Shown here one piece after another: positions 26,582-34,150 of a stretch of 64,000 nucleotides of DNA. Position numbers and translations under genes: made by a program. The stretch covers positions 32,745-96,744 of the forward strand of contig CADBEA010000004.1 in assembly GCA_902793635.1 (NCBI GenBank), given 5' to 3'. The notes beneath the pieces were generated by a model. It made no database searches and was not told the origin of the DNA. It worked only from the letters and a program-made list of their open reading frames with translations. Position 1 is the first letter of the stretch. Each line of letters opens with the position of its first letter. This DNA comes from an uncultured Erysipelotrichaceae bacterium. Its GTDB lineage: Bacteria; Bacillota_I; Bacilli_A; Erysipelotrichales; Erysipelotrichaceae.

Positions 26582-27165
26582 GGCTGATTCTCCTTCAGCA
26601 GTTCTTCCACTGCCTGATAGAGCTTCTGATTCGCGGCTTTCACATCATCTTCATCGATGGCAAGCGGTGTTCCGAAAACAATCTTCAGGTTCTTTGAAAG
26701 GAAGCGGTAATCACCGACGATGCAGTACGGCAGGATCAGGGTATCTGTTTCCCTGGCCAGCCGGACAGCACCGGTCTTGAACGGCAGCAGAATCTGATCC
26801 GTGTAGTTGCGGGCCGCTTCCGGTGAAATGTTGACTGCTTCCTCATTCTGCAGAACTTTGCGGGCGCTGGCATAGGCAGCCGGATTGCCTGGCGCTTCCA
26901 GATATACCGGAATGGCCTTGATCATCCGGAAGAAAAAGCCGAACGGCCCTTCGAACAATTCGCTTTTGGCCAGTGTATGAACAGTCCGCCGGGTGCTGCA
27001 GTCAACCAGGATGGGATCGAGGGCGTGTTTATGATTGCCGGCCAGGATCACCCTGCCTTTTTCCGGGATCCTCTCATTGTTGACAATGACAGGTTGAAAA
27101 TACATCCGGAAGACGGGTGCGAACAGAAACCGGCAGATCTGATAGGCGGCATTTTCAAGCATCAT
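26578..27165 (-). CDS. PlsC-like 1-acyl-sn-glycerol-3-phosphate acyltransferase
   Basis: 195 residues. The catalytic HX4D motif is His45 to Asp50 (NHKHALD); the second block ISPEAARNY replaces the usual FPEGTR, so substrate binding is altered relative to housekeeping PlsC. A hydrophobic N-terminal helix would attach it to the membrane. Shorter than many PlsC proteins (about 240). It starts the acyltransferase, radical SAM, permuted NlpC/P60 operon; no clear ribosome site precedes the ATG. Confidence 0.85.
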   Translation of the reverse strand: MMLENAAYQICRFLFAPVFRMYFQPVIVNNERIPEKGRVILAGNHKHALDPILVDCSTRRTVHTLAKSELFEGPFGFFFRMIKAIPVYLEAPGNPAAYASARKVLQNEEAVNISPEAARNYTDQILLPFKTGAVRLARETDTLILPYCIVGDYRFLSKNLKIVFGTPLAIDEDDVKAANQKLYQAVEELLKENQP

Positions 27166-27178
27166 TATTATTCTACAT

Positions 27179-27219
27179 GATATTACTGCTGATCAGCCAC
27201 GTTATTCAGCAATGATATC
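27179..27219. repeat. Inverted repeat in the plsC-like / ppx divergent gap
   Basis: Two 14-base arms, GATATTACTGCTGA (27179-27192) and TCAGCAATGATATC (27206-27219), are complementary at 12 of 14 positions with a 13-base spacer. There is no T run on either side, so it is more like an operator for the two divergent genes than a terminator. Confidence 0.55.
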
Positions 27220-27272
27220 TTTCTGGCTTTTTCATATGCTTTCGCCTATGATGGATAGGCAGGAGGATGACT

Positions 27273-28154
27273 ATGGAACGTTTCGGCATCGTTGATATCG
27301 GCTCCAACACCATTGTGCTTCTCGTATATGAAATCAGGGACGGCAAGCCTGTCACCGTCAGACACATTTCCGAACCGGCGCATCTGATCGACCATGTCCG
27401 GGAAGGAATCATGGATCAGGAAGGAATCAGAAAAGCACAGACTGTCCTTCAGGAATACTCGCAGGTCATGGACGAAATGGAAGTCCGTTACCGCTTTGCG
27501 GATATCACTGAGCCCTGCCGCATTGAAAACCAGGACGAACTGGTAAACGCATTACAGGGATACGGCATTGAGATCCATCCGCTGAGCGGCTATGAAGAAG
27601 CTTATTATGACTGGTGCGGCATGCGCCTGTCCTGGCCTGATCAAGATAAGGGCATCGCTTTCGACGTCGGCGGCGGCTCCACGGAAATCATATATTTTAA
27701 CAATGACATGTGTGTCGAAGCCCTCAGCTTTCCGCTTGGCTGCGTCAGACTGTTCCATCAGCCTCTCGATACGGAAGAATGCCGCAAGGCACTGATCAAG
27801 GCGCAGACTGATTTTCCCGCCCTGCGCCGCACCTGTAAGGAAATTGTCGGCATCGGCGGTACGATGCGGGCAGCCGGACTGGTTCTGAAGGAACTCTACG
27901 GAACCGATCTGATTGTCAGCGTGGCACAGTTAAAGGAAATGTTCGCACGGGTGCGTGATGAAGATCCCTCAGCCGTTGCGGCGGTAAAGAACAATGTCAA
28001 GAAATCCCGTCAGCCGCTTTTCCTGCCGGGTGTCCATATGATCCTGGAAATCGCCGGCATCTATCAGGCGGAAACGATCCTCATCAGCAAGACGAATATC
28101 CGTGAAGGATTCCTCCTTCACTGCCTGCAGAAGACGCCGTACAATTTGTATTGA
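27273..28154 (+). CDS. Ppx/GppA phosphatase family protein
   Basis: 293 residues. The ATG at 27273 is chosen over one six bases earlier because AGGAGG directly touches the earlier codon. ASKHA fold: FGIVDIGSNTIVLLVYEI at the N-terminus and FDVGGGSTEIIYF plus GIGGTMRAAG further on are the phosphate loops. Members hydrolyse polyphosphate or (p)ppGpp; at about 300 residues this is the short two-domain form without the C-terminal HD domain, so which substrate it uses cannot be told. Divergent from the lipid cluster. Confidence 0.9.
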   Translation: MERFGIVDIGSNTIVLLVYEIRDGKPVTVRHISEPAHLIDHVREGIMDQEGIRKAQTVLQEYSQVMDEMEVRYRFADITEPCRIENQDELVNALQGYGIEIHPLSGYEEAYYDWCGMRLSWPDQDKGIAFDVGGGSTEIIYFNNDMCVEALSFPLGCVRLFHQPLDTEECRKALIKAQTDFPALRRTCKEIVGIGGTMRAAGLVLKELYGTDLIVSVAQLKEMFARVRDEDPSAVAAVKNNVKKSRQPLFLPGVHMILEIAGIYQAETILISKTNIREGFLLHCLQKTPYNLY

Positions 28155-28178
28155 CTGGCGGTCAGTCATGTGTATAAT
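28151..28178 (+). promoter_or_regulatory. Promoter of the GlsB-like gene with an operator-like palindrome
   Basis: TTGACT, 16 bases, TATAAT, overlapping the last codons of ppx. The inverted repeat TGACTG-N5-CAGTCA (28152-28168) covers the -35 and spacer, an arrangement typical of a repressor site. Confidence 0.75.
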
Positions 28179-28207
28179 AAGTATGGAATCCAAAGGAGGA
28201 TATGAAA

Positions 28208-28459
28208 ATGATTAATCTTATTGTTTCTCTCGTCATTGGTGCCTTAAGCGGCTGGGTCGTTACCATTCTGATGAAGCTGGACAGTTCAAATATTATCTAC
28301 AACTGCATTCTCGGTATCGTCGGCGGACTGGTCGGCGGCATTGCCGCAAGCCTGCTTGGCTTCAGCGCTCACGGCCCGATCGCATCTGCCATTCTGGCAG
28401 TTCTCGGCGGCTGCCTGTTTGTCTGGGGCTACCGCAAATTCACAGGCAAAGATCTTTAA
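28208..28459 (+). CDS. GlsB/YeaQ/YmgE family stress-response membrane protein
   Basis: 83 residues. The second ATG (28208) is preferred since AAAGGAGG is eight bases upstream of it but only two from the ATG at 28202. Three hydrophobic helices with glycine-rich IVGGLVGGIAASLLG typify this small membrane protein family (transglycosylase-associated proteins). Often stress-induced in other bacteria, function not known. Single-gene transcript with its own promoter and terminator. Confidence 0.85.
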   Translation: MINLIVSLVIGALSGWVVTILMKLDSSNIIYNCILGIVGGLVGGIAASLLGFSAHGPIASAILAVLGGCLFVWGYRKFTGKDL

Positions 28460-28471
28460 TCAAAAACGACA

Positions 28472-28507
28472 GATATGCCGGTCATCTGACCGGCATATCC
28501 TTTTTTT
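28472..28507 (+). terminator. Intrinsic terminator after the GlsB-like gene
   Basis: A perfect 12-base-pair stem (GATATGCCGGTC with GACCGGCATATC), a four-base loop and seven T residues. Confidence 0.95.
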
Positions 28508-28531
28508 ATTCTGAATGATATGGAATATCTT

Positions 28532-28942
28532 CTATTCAGCCAGCAGATATTTCTCTCTGCCGCCTTTTTCAGCTTCCGCAAAAACCGCACAGAAACTATC
28601 GCCGATGATGATCACGGCATCGGGACTGAACGCGGCAATACTGACTGCCTCGTTGAAAGGCATTCTTTTTCCGTCAATGGCGGGATCTTCTGACAGAATG
28701 GCGCAGACTTCCGGATGAGCCATGACAAATTCCCGGAAAGTATTCCGGTTTTCCAGATTGTCATCCTTCATCCTGATCCTGGCTGGATTCAGCAGTTCCC
28801 CGCTTTGATGAGCGAACCGGCTGAGACCTCTTGATCTCTTTTTTTCTGATGTCAGTTCATGCCGGAGCCTTTCCCGGTGAGCCTTCTTAATATAAATACT
28901 GACAAAGTATTCTTCTGTCTGATATTCGGAATTCATAAACAA
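28532..28942 (-). CDS. Hypothetical protein
   Basis: 136 residues, not recognised. Start uncertain: TTG at 28942 or ATG at 28936, with GAGAG upstream. A basic N-terminal half (HRERLRHELTSEKKRSRG) is followed by a hydrophobic core (EAVSIAAFSPDAVIIIGDSFCAVFAEAEKGG). No membrane segment or signal peptide. It has its own -10 (TATAAT at 28960-28965) directly beside a CCGCAATGCGG palindrome. Confidence 0.6.
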   Translation of the reverse strand: MFMNSEYQTEEYFVSIYIKKAHRERLRHELTSEKKRSRGLSRFAHQSGELLNPARIRMKDDNLENRNTFREFVMAHPEVCAILSEDPAIDGKRMPFNEAVSIAAFSPDAVIIIGDSFCAVFAEAEKGGREKYLLAE

Positions 28943-28959
28943 ATCATCTCTCTGTCAGT

Positions 28960-28978
28960 ATTATATCCGCATTGCGGC
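28960..28978 (-). promoter_or_regulatory. -10 element with adjacent CCGCAATGCGG palindrome
   Basis: On the minus strand GCCGCAATGCGGAT runs into TATAAT. The same 14-base word occurs at 63796-63809, in the leader of the zinc-ribbon protein gene. A shared regulator is possible but unproven. Confidence 0.45.
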
Positions 28979-28990
28979 ACGAAAGGCGTT

Positions 28991-29740
28991 TTATTTGCCG
29001 GCTGAACCCTGTTTGGCGACAGCGTCCATTTTCGCTTTCAGTTTCGCTTCACTCATGCCCAGATAATAATGGTTCAGGACATGGAAATCGTCATCGAATT
29101 CGTAGACGAGCGGCGAACCGGTCGGAATGTTAACACCGATGATCTCTTCATCGGAAAGCCCGTCAAAGTATTTGACAAGAGCCCGCAGGGAATTGCCGTG
29201 GGCGGCGATCAGCACCCGTTTGCTGGCCTTCATGTCTTCTTTGATCACGGATTCAAAATACGGAACGACTCTTTCAATTGTTGTTTCAAGGGATTCATGC
29301 AGAGGCAGTTCGTCTTTCGGCACTTCCCGGAACATCGCCTGATTCTGCGGTGCTCTTTCATCTTCCGGATCAAGCGCCGGCGGTTTGACGTCAAAGGAAC
29401 GCCGCCAGATCTTCACCTGTTCCTCGCCGTACTTTTCAGCGGTTTCAGCCTTGTTCAGACCCTGCAGAGCACCGTAGTGTCTTTCATTCAGATGATAATC
29501 CTTGATCACCGGCAGCCATACACGGTCCATTTCATCAAGCACGTGATTCAGCGTATGGATCGCCCTTTTCAGGATCGATGTATAGCAGACATCAAAGTCA
29601 AAGCCTTCCTGTTTCAGCAGTTTGCCGGCGTTTTTTGCTTCCTCATGACCTTTTTCACTCAGGTCAACGTCTGTCCATCCGGTAAACAGATTCAGTTTGT
29701 TCCACTCACTTTCACCATGCCTTATCAGCACTAATTTCAT
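28991..29740 (-). CDS. gpmA: 2,3-bisphosphoglycerate-dependent phosphoglycerate mutase
   Basis: 249 residues from the ATG at 29740 ([14 protein letters not shown]); an in-frame ATG three codons earlier sits only two bases from AGGAGG, so the start is slightly uncertain. It interconverts 3- and 2-phosphoglycerate in glycolysis; the phospho-His is in LIRHGE, and [15 protein letters not shown] and [13 protein letters not shown] are family signatures. This cofactor-dependent enzyme needs no manganese, unlike GpmI, which matters for the DtxR/MntR-like box in its promoter. It sits apart from other glycolytic genes. Confidence 0.96.
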   Translation of the reverse strand: MKLVLIRHGESEWNKLNLFTGWTDVDLSEKGHEEAKNAGKLLKQEGFDFDVCYTSILKRAIHTLNHVLDEMDRVWLPVIKDYHLNERHYGALQGLNKAETAEKYGEEQVKIWRRSFDVKPPALDPEDERAPQNQAMFREVPKDELPLHESLETTIERVVPYFESVIKEDMKASKRVLIAAHGNSLRALVKYFDGLSDEEIIGVNIPTGSPLVYEFDDDFHVLNHYYLGMSEAKLKAKMDAVAKQGSAGK

Positions 29741-29773
29741 TATGATCATTACCTCCTGATCTTTTCTGCCTGC

Positions 29774-29816
29774 ATCCTAGCACACAAGGTTAGTTAGGTC
29801 TAACCGAATGTTAGAC
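29774..29816 (-). promoter_or_regulatory. gpmA promoter with DtxR/MntR-like inverted repeats
   Basis: On the minus strand TTAGAC, 18 bases and an extended -10 TGC-TAGGAT. Two overlapping palindromes cover the -35 and spacer: GGTTAG-N6-CTAACC (29788-29805) and GTCTAAC-N5-GTTAGAC (29798-29816). The 19 bases 29790-29808 match the known DtxR/IdeR consensus TTAGGTTAGCCTAACCTAA at 14 positions. Confidence 0.6.
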
Positions 29817-29853
29817 AAAATGAAAAACTTCATACCTTTTTCAGATATGAAGT
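29817..29853 (-). terminator. Intrinsic terminator after tsf
   Basis: On the minus strand ACTTCATA and TATGAAGT arms with an 11-base loop are followed by a T-rich run (TTTTCATTTT). It closes the rpsB-tsf operon. Confidence 0.75.
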
Positions 29854-29887
29854 CTTTTCTGTTATGAATCTGTTTTCTGTCGGATGC

Positions 29888-30775
29888 TTATTTAGCCATG
29901 GCAGCAACTTCAGCAGCGAAATTTTCTTCCTTCTTTTCGATGCCTTCGCCTACTGTGTACTTTTCAAAACGCAGTACTTCGGCGTTGTTGCTCTTGAGAT
30001 ACTGACCGCACTTCTGATCGGTATCCAGGAAGAATTCCTGGTCAACCAGGCACATGTCCTGCAGAAGCTTGGAGAGACGGCCTTCAACGATGCCTGCTTT
30101 TACCTTGTCTGGTTTGGAAGAAAGGTTCGGATCGTTGGCGACAACGCCTTCCTGAACGCTTCTTTCATGCTCGACGACATCCTGCGGCATATCTTTTCTG
30201 GAAACATATGTCGGGTTCATGGATGCGACCTGCATGGCCATGTTCTTGGCAACCTGGCCGTCCTGGGTTCCCTTGACAACTGTGACAGCAGTGATTCTGC
30301 CGCCCTGGTGTGTGTAGGAACCGAAGATTTCGTCATCGTTCTTGTCGATCGTGACGAATCTTCTCAGTGTGATCTTTTCACCGATGGTGGCAACAGCATT
30401 GACGAAGGCATCGTTCAGTGTGCCTTCACCGCATGTCAGAGCCAGCGCTTCTTCAACTGTCTTGGCATCAGAAGCGAGGATCGTGCGGGCTGTTTCATCA
30501 AGCAGAGCCAGGAACTGGTCGTTCTTGGCGACGAAGTCTGTCTCGGAGTTGATTTCAACCATAACAGCGCGGTTGCCGTCGATCAGGATCTTTGCCAGAC
30601 CTTCAGCCGCGATACGGCCTTCCTTCTTGGCAGCTTTGGCCAGACCGTTTTCACGGAGCCAGTCGATTGCTTTTTTGACATCGCCGTCGGTTGCTGTAAG
30701 AGCCTTCTTGCAGTCCATCATGCCGGCGCCTGTCAGATCACGTAATTCCTTAACCTGTGCAGCTGTAATTGCCAT
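29888..30775 (-). CDS. tsf: Translation elongation factor Ts
   Basis: 295 residues. Exchanges GDP for GTP on EF-Tu. The N-terminal UBA-like AAQVKELRDLTGAGMMDCKKAL and the core motif MVEINSETDFVAKN are diagnostic. The start overlaps the rpsB stop (TAATG), the universal rpsB-tsf pairing. Confidence 0.98.
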   Translation of the reverse strand: MAITAAQVKELRDLTGAGMMDCKKALTATDGDVKKAIDWLRENGLAKAAKKEGRIAAEGLAKILIDGNRAVMVEINSETDFVAKNDQFLALLDETARTILASDAKTVEEALALTCGEGTLNDAFVNAVATIGEKITLRRFVTIDKNDDEIFGSYTHQGGRITAVTVVKGTQDGQVAKNMAMQVASMNPTYVSRKDMPQDVVEHERSVQEGVVANDPNLSSKPDKVKAGIVEGRLSKLLQDMCLVDQEFFLDTDQKCGQYLKSNNAEVLRFEKYTVGEGIEKKEENFAAEVAAMAK

Positions 30776-31734
30776 TATGCGTTTTCCTCCTTAGCCGGAG
30801 CTTCAGCCGGTTTCTCTTCCTTCACTTCTGCCGGTGCGGCCTCTGTCTTGGCCGGACGGGCATTGTTGGCGTCTCTGCGGAAGACACGGCGTTCGCCGTT
30901 GTATCTTCTCTGCTGCATCTGCTGGCGGCGCTCTTCGTACTTCTGTCTTCTCTTGCGCTCGTATTCAGCAGCCTGCTGTTCGACGTTGATGATTACATCT
31001 TCCATCGTGATGTCAGCTTCTGTTTCGTCTTCCTGGTAAGCATTCTCCAGAACGCCGCCCTTAGCCTCAACGATGGCATCGGCGATCAGGCTGACCATCA
31101 GCTTGACGGAACGTACCGCGTCATCATTGGAAGGAATCGGGAAATCTACAGAGTTCGGATCAGCATTCGTATCGATCAGAGCGAAGACCGGGATACCCAG
31201 TTTTCTTGCTTCAGCAACTGCGTTGTGCTCTTCGAGCGGGTCAACAACAAACAGTGCGTCCGGCAGTTTCTTCATTTCCTTGATGCCGCCCAGGAAGTTG
31301 TCCAGTCTGTCCTTCTTCTTCAGCAGGTTAGCCTGTTCCTTCTTGGTGTAGACATTGATCGTTCCGCTGCTTTCCATTTCTTCGATTTCCAGCAGTCTCT
31401 TGATGGACTTCTGAATGGTACGGAAGTTTGTCATTGTGCCGCCCAGCCATCTCTGGTTGACATAGAAGCTTCCGGAACGGAGTGCTTCTTCCAGAATGGT
31501 AGCCTGCGCCTGCTTCTTCGTACCTACGAAGAGAACCTTGCCGCCGTTTTCGGTGATCTTCTTGAGTTCGGCATAAGCCTTTTCAAGCTGAGTTCTTGTC
31601 TTCTCAAGATCGATAATGTAGACACCGTTTTTGGCGCAGTAGATGTAGGGTTTCATCTGCGGATTCCACTTACGTGTCTGATGTCCGAAATGTACCCCGT
31701 TTTCAAGCATTTTCCTCATTGAAACAACAGCCAT
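30775..31734 (-). CDS. rpsB: 30S ribosomal protein S2
   Basis: 319 residues from the ATG at 31734 ([19 protein letters not shown]); a frame starting at 31803 lies in the leader and is rejected. The S2 core ends near residue 250; a long C-terminal tail follows, Arg/Gln-rich then Ala/Glu/Lys/Pro-rich, ending KEENA. S2 is normally about 250 residues, so this tail of about 70 residues is an addition seen in some Firmicute lineages. GAGAGG lies upstream. Confidence 0.97.
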   Translation of the reverse strand: MAVVSMRKMLENGVHFGHQTRKWNPQMKPYIYCAKNGVYIIDLEKTRTQLEKAYAELKKITENGGKVLFVGTKKQAQATILEEALRSGSFYVNQRWLGGTMTNFRTIQKSIKRLLEIEEMESSGTINVYTKKEQANLLKKKDRLDNFLGGIKEMKKLPDALFVVDPLEEHNAVAEARKLGIPVFALIDTNADPNSVDFPIPSNDDAVRSVKLMVSLIADAIVEAKGGVLENAYQEDETEADITMEDVIINVEQQAAEYERKRRQKYEERRQQMQQRRYNGERRVFRRDANNARPAKTEAAPAEVKEEKPAEAPAKEENA

Positions 31735-31900
31735 TTTTTCATAACCTCTCTTTCCGTTGTTTTCCGCCACGGTTTCGAACATCATCAACACGCGCATAAA
31801 CACCTGATGTGTTTATTAGAACCACGTGCACGGGATGATGAATCCGCCGTGTGAGTATTCCGGCATCGCGCGCATAAAAACGCGCATAAAAAGATGCCAA
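31735..31900 (-). promoter_or_regulatory. Structured rpsB leader
   Basis: About 165 untranslated bases between the predicted start and rpsB. On the minus strand GGCATC (31892-31897) pairs with GATGCC (near 31861), enclosing two direct copies of TTTTTATGCGCG. Closer to the gene, AACAC and GTGTTT arms form a small hairpin before the ribosome site. A long structured leader before an r-protein gene suggests autoregulation by S2; it is not a leader I can name. Confidence 0.5.
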
Positions 31901-31905
31901 GAAGG

Positions 31906-31935
31906 ATTATAACACCCTCTGACATCCCCTGTAAA
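31906..31935 (-). promoter_or_regulatory. rpsB-tsf promoter
   Basis: TTTACA, 18 bases, TATAAT on the minus strand, followed by the long leader. Confidence 0.75.
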
Positions 31936-32012
31936 GATAAAATACTTGACAGCTTCCGCTTTTTTACAGCAGCGGTTTCCCGGCTTTTTCTATACCGGTT
32001 TCAAGATGAATT

Positions 32013-32630
32013 CTATTCCTCGCAGAAAGCACTTGCGGCAATCTCTGTTTCTTCCGCAAGGTCCAGCGGTTTTTCAAAGTCGCTGAGTTTTTCCAGTTCC
32101 AGGTTTTCCGGCATGTAGAATTCCTTTTCATCGTCATCCTCACTCATGTCGGGATCGAGGCCGCCGTCGAAATAGGTCCACAGTGTGTAGACATCATCTT
32201 CGAAGATGCCGGCACCCTTTCCATCTGTCACAGAGACCCAGTCTTCGCGGTCTTCGGAAACAGGCTCACCGCATGCCTGGCAGAGAAATCTGTAGCCTTC
32301 GTCCACGTCATACAGAAAACAGAACTCGTCCCCCATTTCGGAAAGTCGGCAGGCGTTCATCGGTTTTTTGTTCTCCCAGACATCATTCAGATCGGGATTG
32401 TTGGTCAGGGCATCCAGATAATCACCCCTGGGGTTCATGTGTACGAACGTGTCTGTCGTAAAGCAGTGCTCCGTATCGAAAAATAAGTAGGCAGGTGTTT
32501 CGTACGTGCGGAACAGTTTCAGAATGACTTCAGCCAGCTTATCCAGCGTCACGTCGGTGCGGATGTCGATAGTGCGGTACAGCCGGTCCGGGTAAACCTG
32601 CAGACTTACGCGATATTTTCTGTATTCCAT
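32013..32630 (-). CDS. PRiA4 ORF3-like protein
   Basis: 205 residues, very acidic C-terminal half. The start (YRKYRVSLQVYPDRLYRTIDIRT as shared pattern), the TLDKLAEVILKLF helix and EFCFLYDVDEGYRFL resemble the plasmid pRiA4b ORF-3 fold, in which a YDFGD-type motif is typical. Family function is not established. AGGAGG precedes the ATG and a TATAAT lies at 32650-32655. Stands alone between rpsB and the diadenylate cyclase-like gene. Confidence 0.55.
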   Translation of the reverse strand: MEYRKYRVSLQVYPDRLYRTIDIRTDVTLDKLAEVILKLFRTYETPAYLFFDTEHCFTTDTFVHMNPRGDYLDALTNNPDLNDVWENKKPMNACRLSEMGDEFCFLYDVDEGYRFLCQACGEPVSEDREDWVSVTDGKGAGIFEDDVYTLWTYFDGGLDPDMSEDDDEKEFYMPENLELEKLSDFEKPLDLAEETEIAASAFCEE

Positions 32631-32649
32631 GATTTTCCTCCTGATATCT

Positions 32650-32655
32650 ATTATA
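32650..32655 (-). promoter_or_regulatory. -10 element of the PRiA4-like gene
   Basis: TATAAT on the minus strand 19 bases before the start codon. No convincing -35. Confidence 0.4.
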
Positions 32656-32721
32656 CACCAGTCTGCCGAGCAGCCACCAAACTGTGACTGCTGAGACTGA
32701 TGACTGTTTCATTTATGACTT

Positions 32722-34065
32722 TTAATCTGACAGATTGATCCGTTCGATACGGTCGTCACTGACCGCGTCGATGGTTCCGTCTTCGGAAAGAACGATGCCG
32801 ACAAACTGTCTGCCTAGATCCGCCCGGCGCCGTACGTAGCGGACGGTGGAATTGAAGCGGGCACCGCGGGCCGGATTTCCCTTGGCGGTAAAGTCACCGT
32901 CGAGAATGGCGCCGATGCACGAGCAGCGGCAGTCGGTATCCATGATCACCGCTCCGTCGATCGCCGTCAGATACGGGATCAGATTCATCTTCTCGCTCAG
33001 GTTGATGCAGCTGATGCCGGTCGCGCTCTTCGCATCGCAAAGACGGGCAGTTTCCGCCGCGGCGTCTTCCTTACTGCCGATGATCACGATCGTGCCATGG
33101 CGCTGTTTGGCGGCGGCTCGGATGACGGCTTCCACCTTGGCGCTCTGTTCGTTATCCAGCATTTCGCCGATCTTTCCGAACGATTTGGTGATCTGCACAC
33201 CCTGGCTGAACTGGGGATGGATATGATAGCGGGCATTGTAATAGGACAGTTTCTTGTTGCCGTTGTAGGTGACTGTCCAGCTCAGATGCCCCCACATGCG
33301 CAGGAAACATTCATAGGCGTTGGGCCGGCTGCCGGTAAGACCGCAGATCTTGCCCTGCTGATTGATGACCAATGCCACGTCCTTGTCGGACATTTCGACC
33401 AGTTTGCGGACCTGTCTGAGGTGAGATACGGCGAAAGGTATCGGCTCCTTGAAAGCGACGTCGAGACCGCCGTTGCGGCGGGTGCGCCGGTCACCGACAT
33501 GGTCATAGCGCGGTACGAGGATCGAGCAGTCGATATAGTCGCCTTCATAGGTCAGAGCGCTCATCGTCTGCACCAGCGAGATATCCAACTGATAGAAACC
33601 GTGGAAATACTGCGAGACACCGGAGGCGATCAGCGTTTCGTACATGTGGGCAATGCGGACCTTGCGGACTCCGAAGACGTCATACTGCCGGTAAAGGTCC
33701 TCCCAGAAAGCTTTTGTGATAAAAAGCAGCGGTGATACGGAATCTTCCCGGAAATCAAAGACGACGAAGACGTCTTCAAAGAACCAGGTATAGGAATTCT
33801 CGAAGTTCTCTATCTCCGAAACATCCTTGACGATCGAATACAGCAGTTTGTTGGAACGGTAATTCACGGTCGAGATGCTGTAGCCCTTTTCGATTCCTTC
33901 CTGTTCACTGCGCTTGTCATTGGCGAAATGGATCCGGAAATCGGGAATGTTCTTCGGGTCGTTGTAAAGATGCTTCAGAAGATTTCCATAGAGATCTCTG
34001 GTCCGGTAAAAAAGGTCCTCTTTCGAGGTGGCTTCATCATTGATGAGCTGTTCCCAGAAATTCAT
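32722..34065 (-). CDS. Diadenylate cyclase (DisA_N/DAC) domain protein with N-terminal sensor-like region
   Basis: 447 residues from the ATG at 34065, six bases after GAGGAGG. The C-terminal 130 residues form a DAC domain: GTIVIIG, the DGA motif in YLTAIDGAVIMDTD, and an arginine motif in NPARGARFNSTVRYV. Canonical CdaA/DisA have RHR at the last site; here it is ARFNS, as in a divergent class of stand-alone DAC proteins carrying N-terminal sensor domains. The first 300 residues are not CdaA-like (no membrane helices) and not DisA-like (no helix-hairpin-helix). c-di-AMP synthesis is likely but not certain. Monocistronic. Confidence 0.72.
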   Translation of the reverse strand: MNFWEQLINDEATSKEDLFYRTRDLYGNLLKHLYNDPKNIPDFRIHFANDKRSEQEGIEKGYSISTVNYRSNKLLYSIVKDVSEIENFENSYTWFFEDVFVVFDFREDSVSPLLFITKAFWEDLYRQYDVFGVRKVRIAHMYETLIASGVSQYFHGFYQLDISLVQTMSALTYEGDYIDCSILVPRYDHVGDRRTRRNGGLDVAFKEPIPFAVSHLRQVRKLVEMSDKDVALVINQQGKICGLTGSRPNAYECFLRMWGHLSWTVTYNGNKKLSYYNARYHIHPQFSQGVQITKSFGKIGEMLDNEQSAKVEAVIRAAAKQRHGTIVIIGSKEDAAAETARLCDAKSATGISCINLSEKMNLIPYLTAIDGAVIMDTDCRCSCIGAILDGDFTAKGNPARGARFNSTVRYVRRRADLGRQFVGIVLSEDGTIDAVSDDRIERINLSD

Positions 34066-34125
34066 GATCATCCTCCTCACGGTTTGCTGATTTCATTATC
34101 AACCGTCCCTTTTCCATCCGTCAAT

Positions 34126-34150
34126 GAAAAAAGACTGCCGCAGCAGTCTC
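34126..34150 (-). terminator. Intrinsic terminator of the pyr operon
   Basis: On the minus strand AGACTGC-TGCG-GCAGTCT followed by TTTTTTC, immediately after the pyrE stop. Confidence 0.9.
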
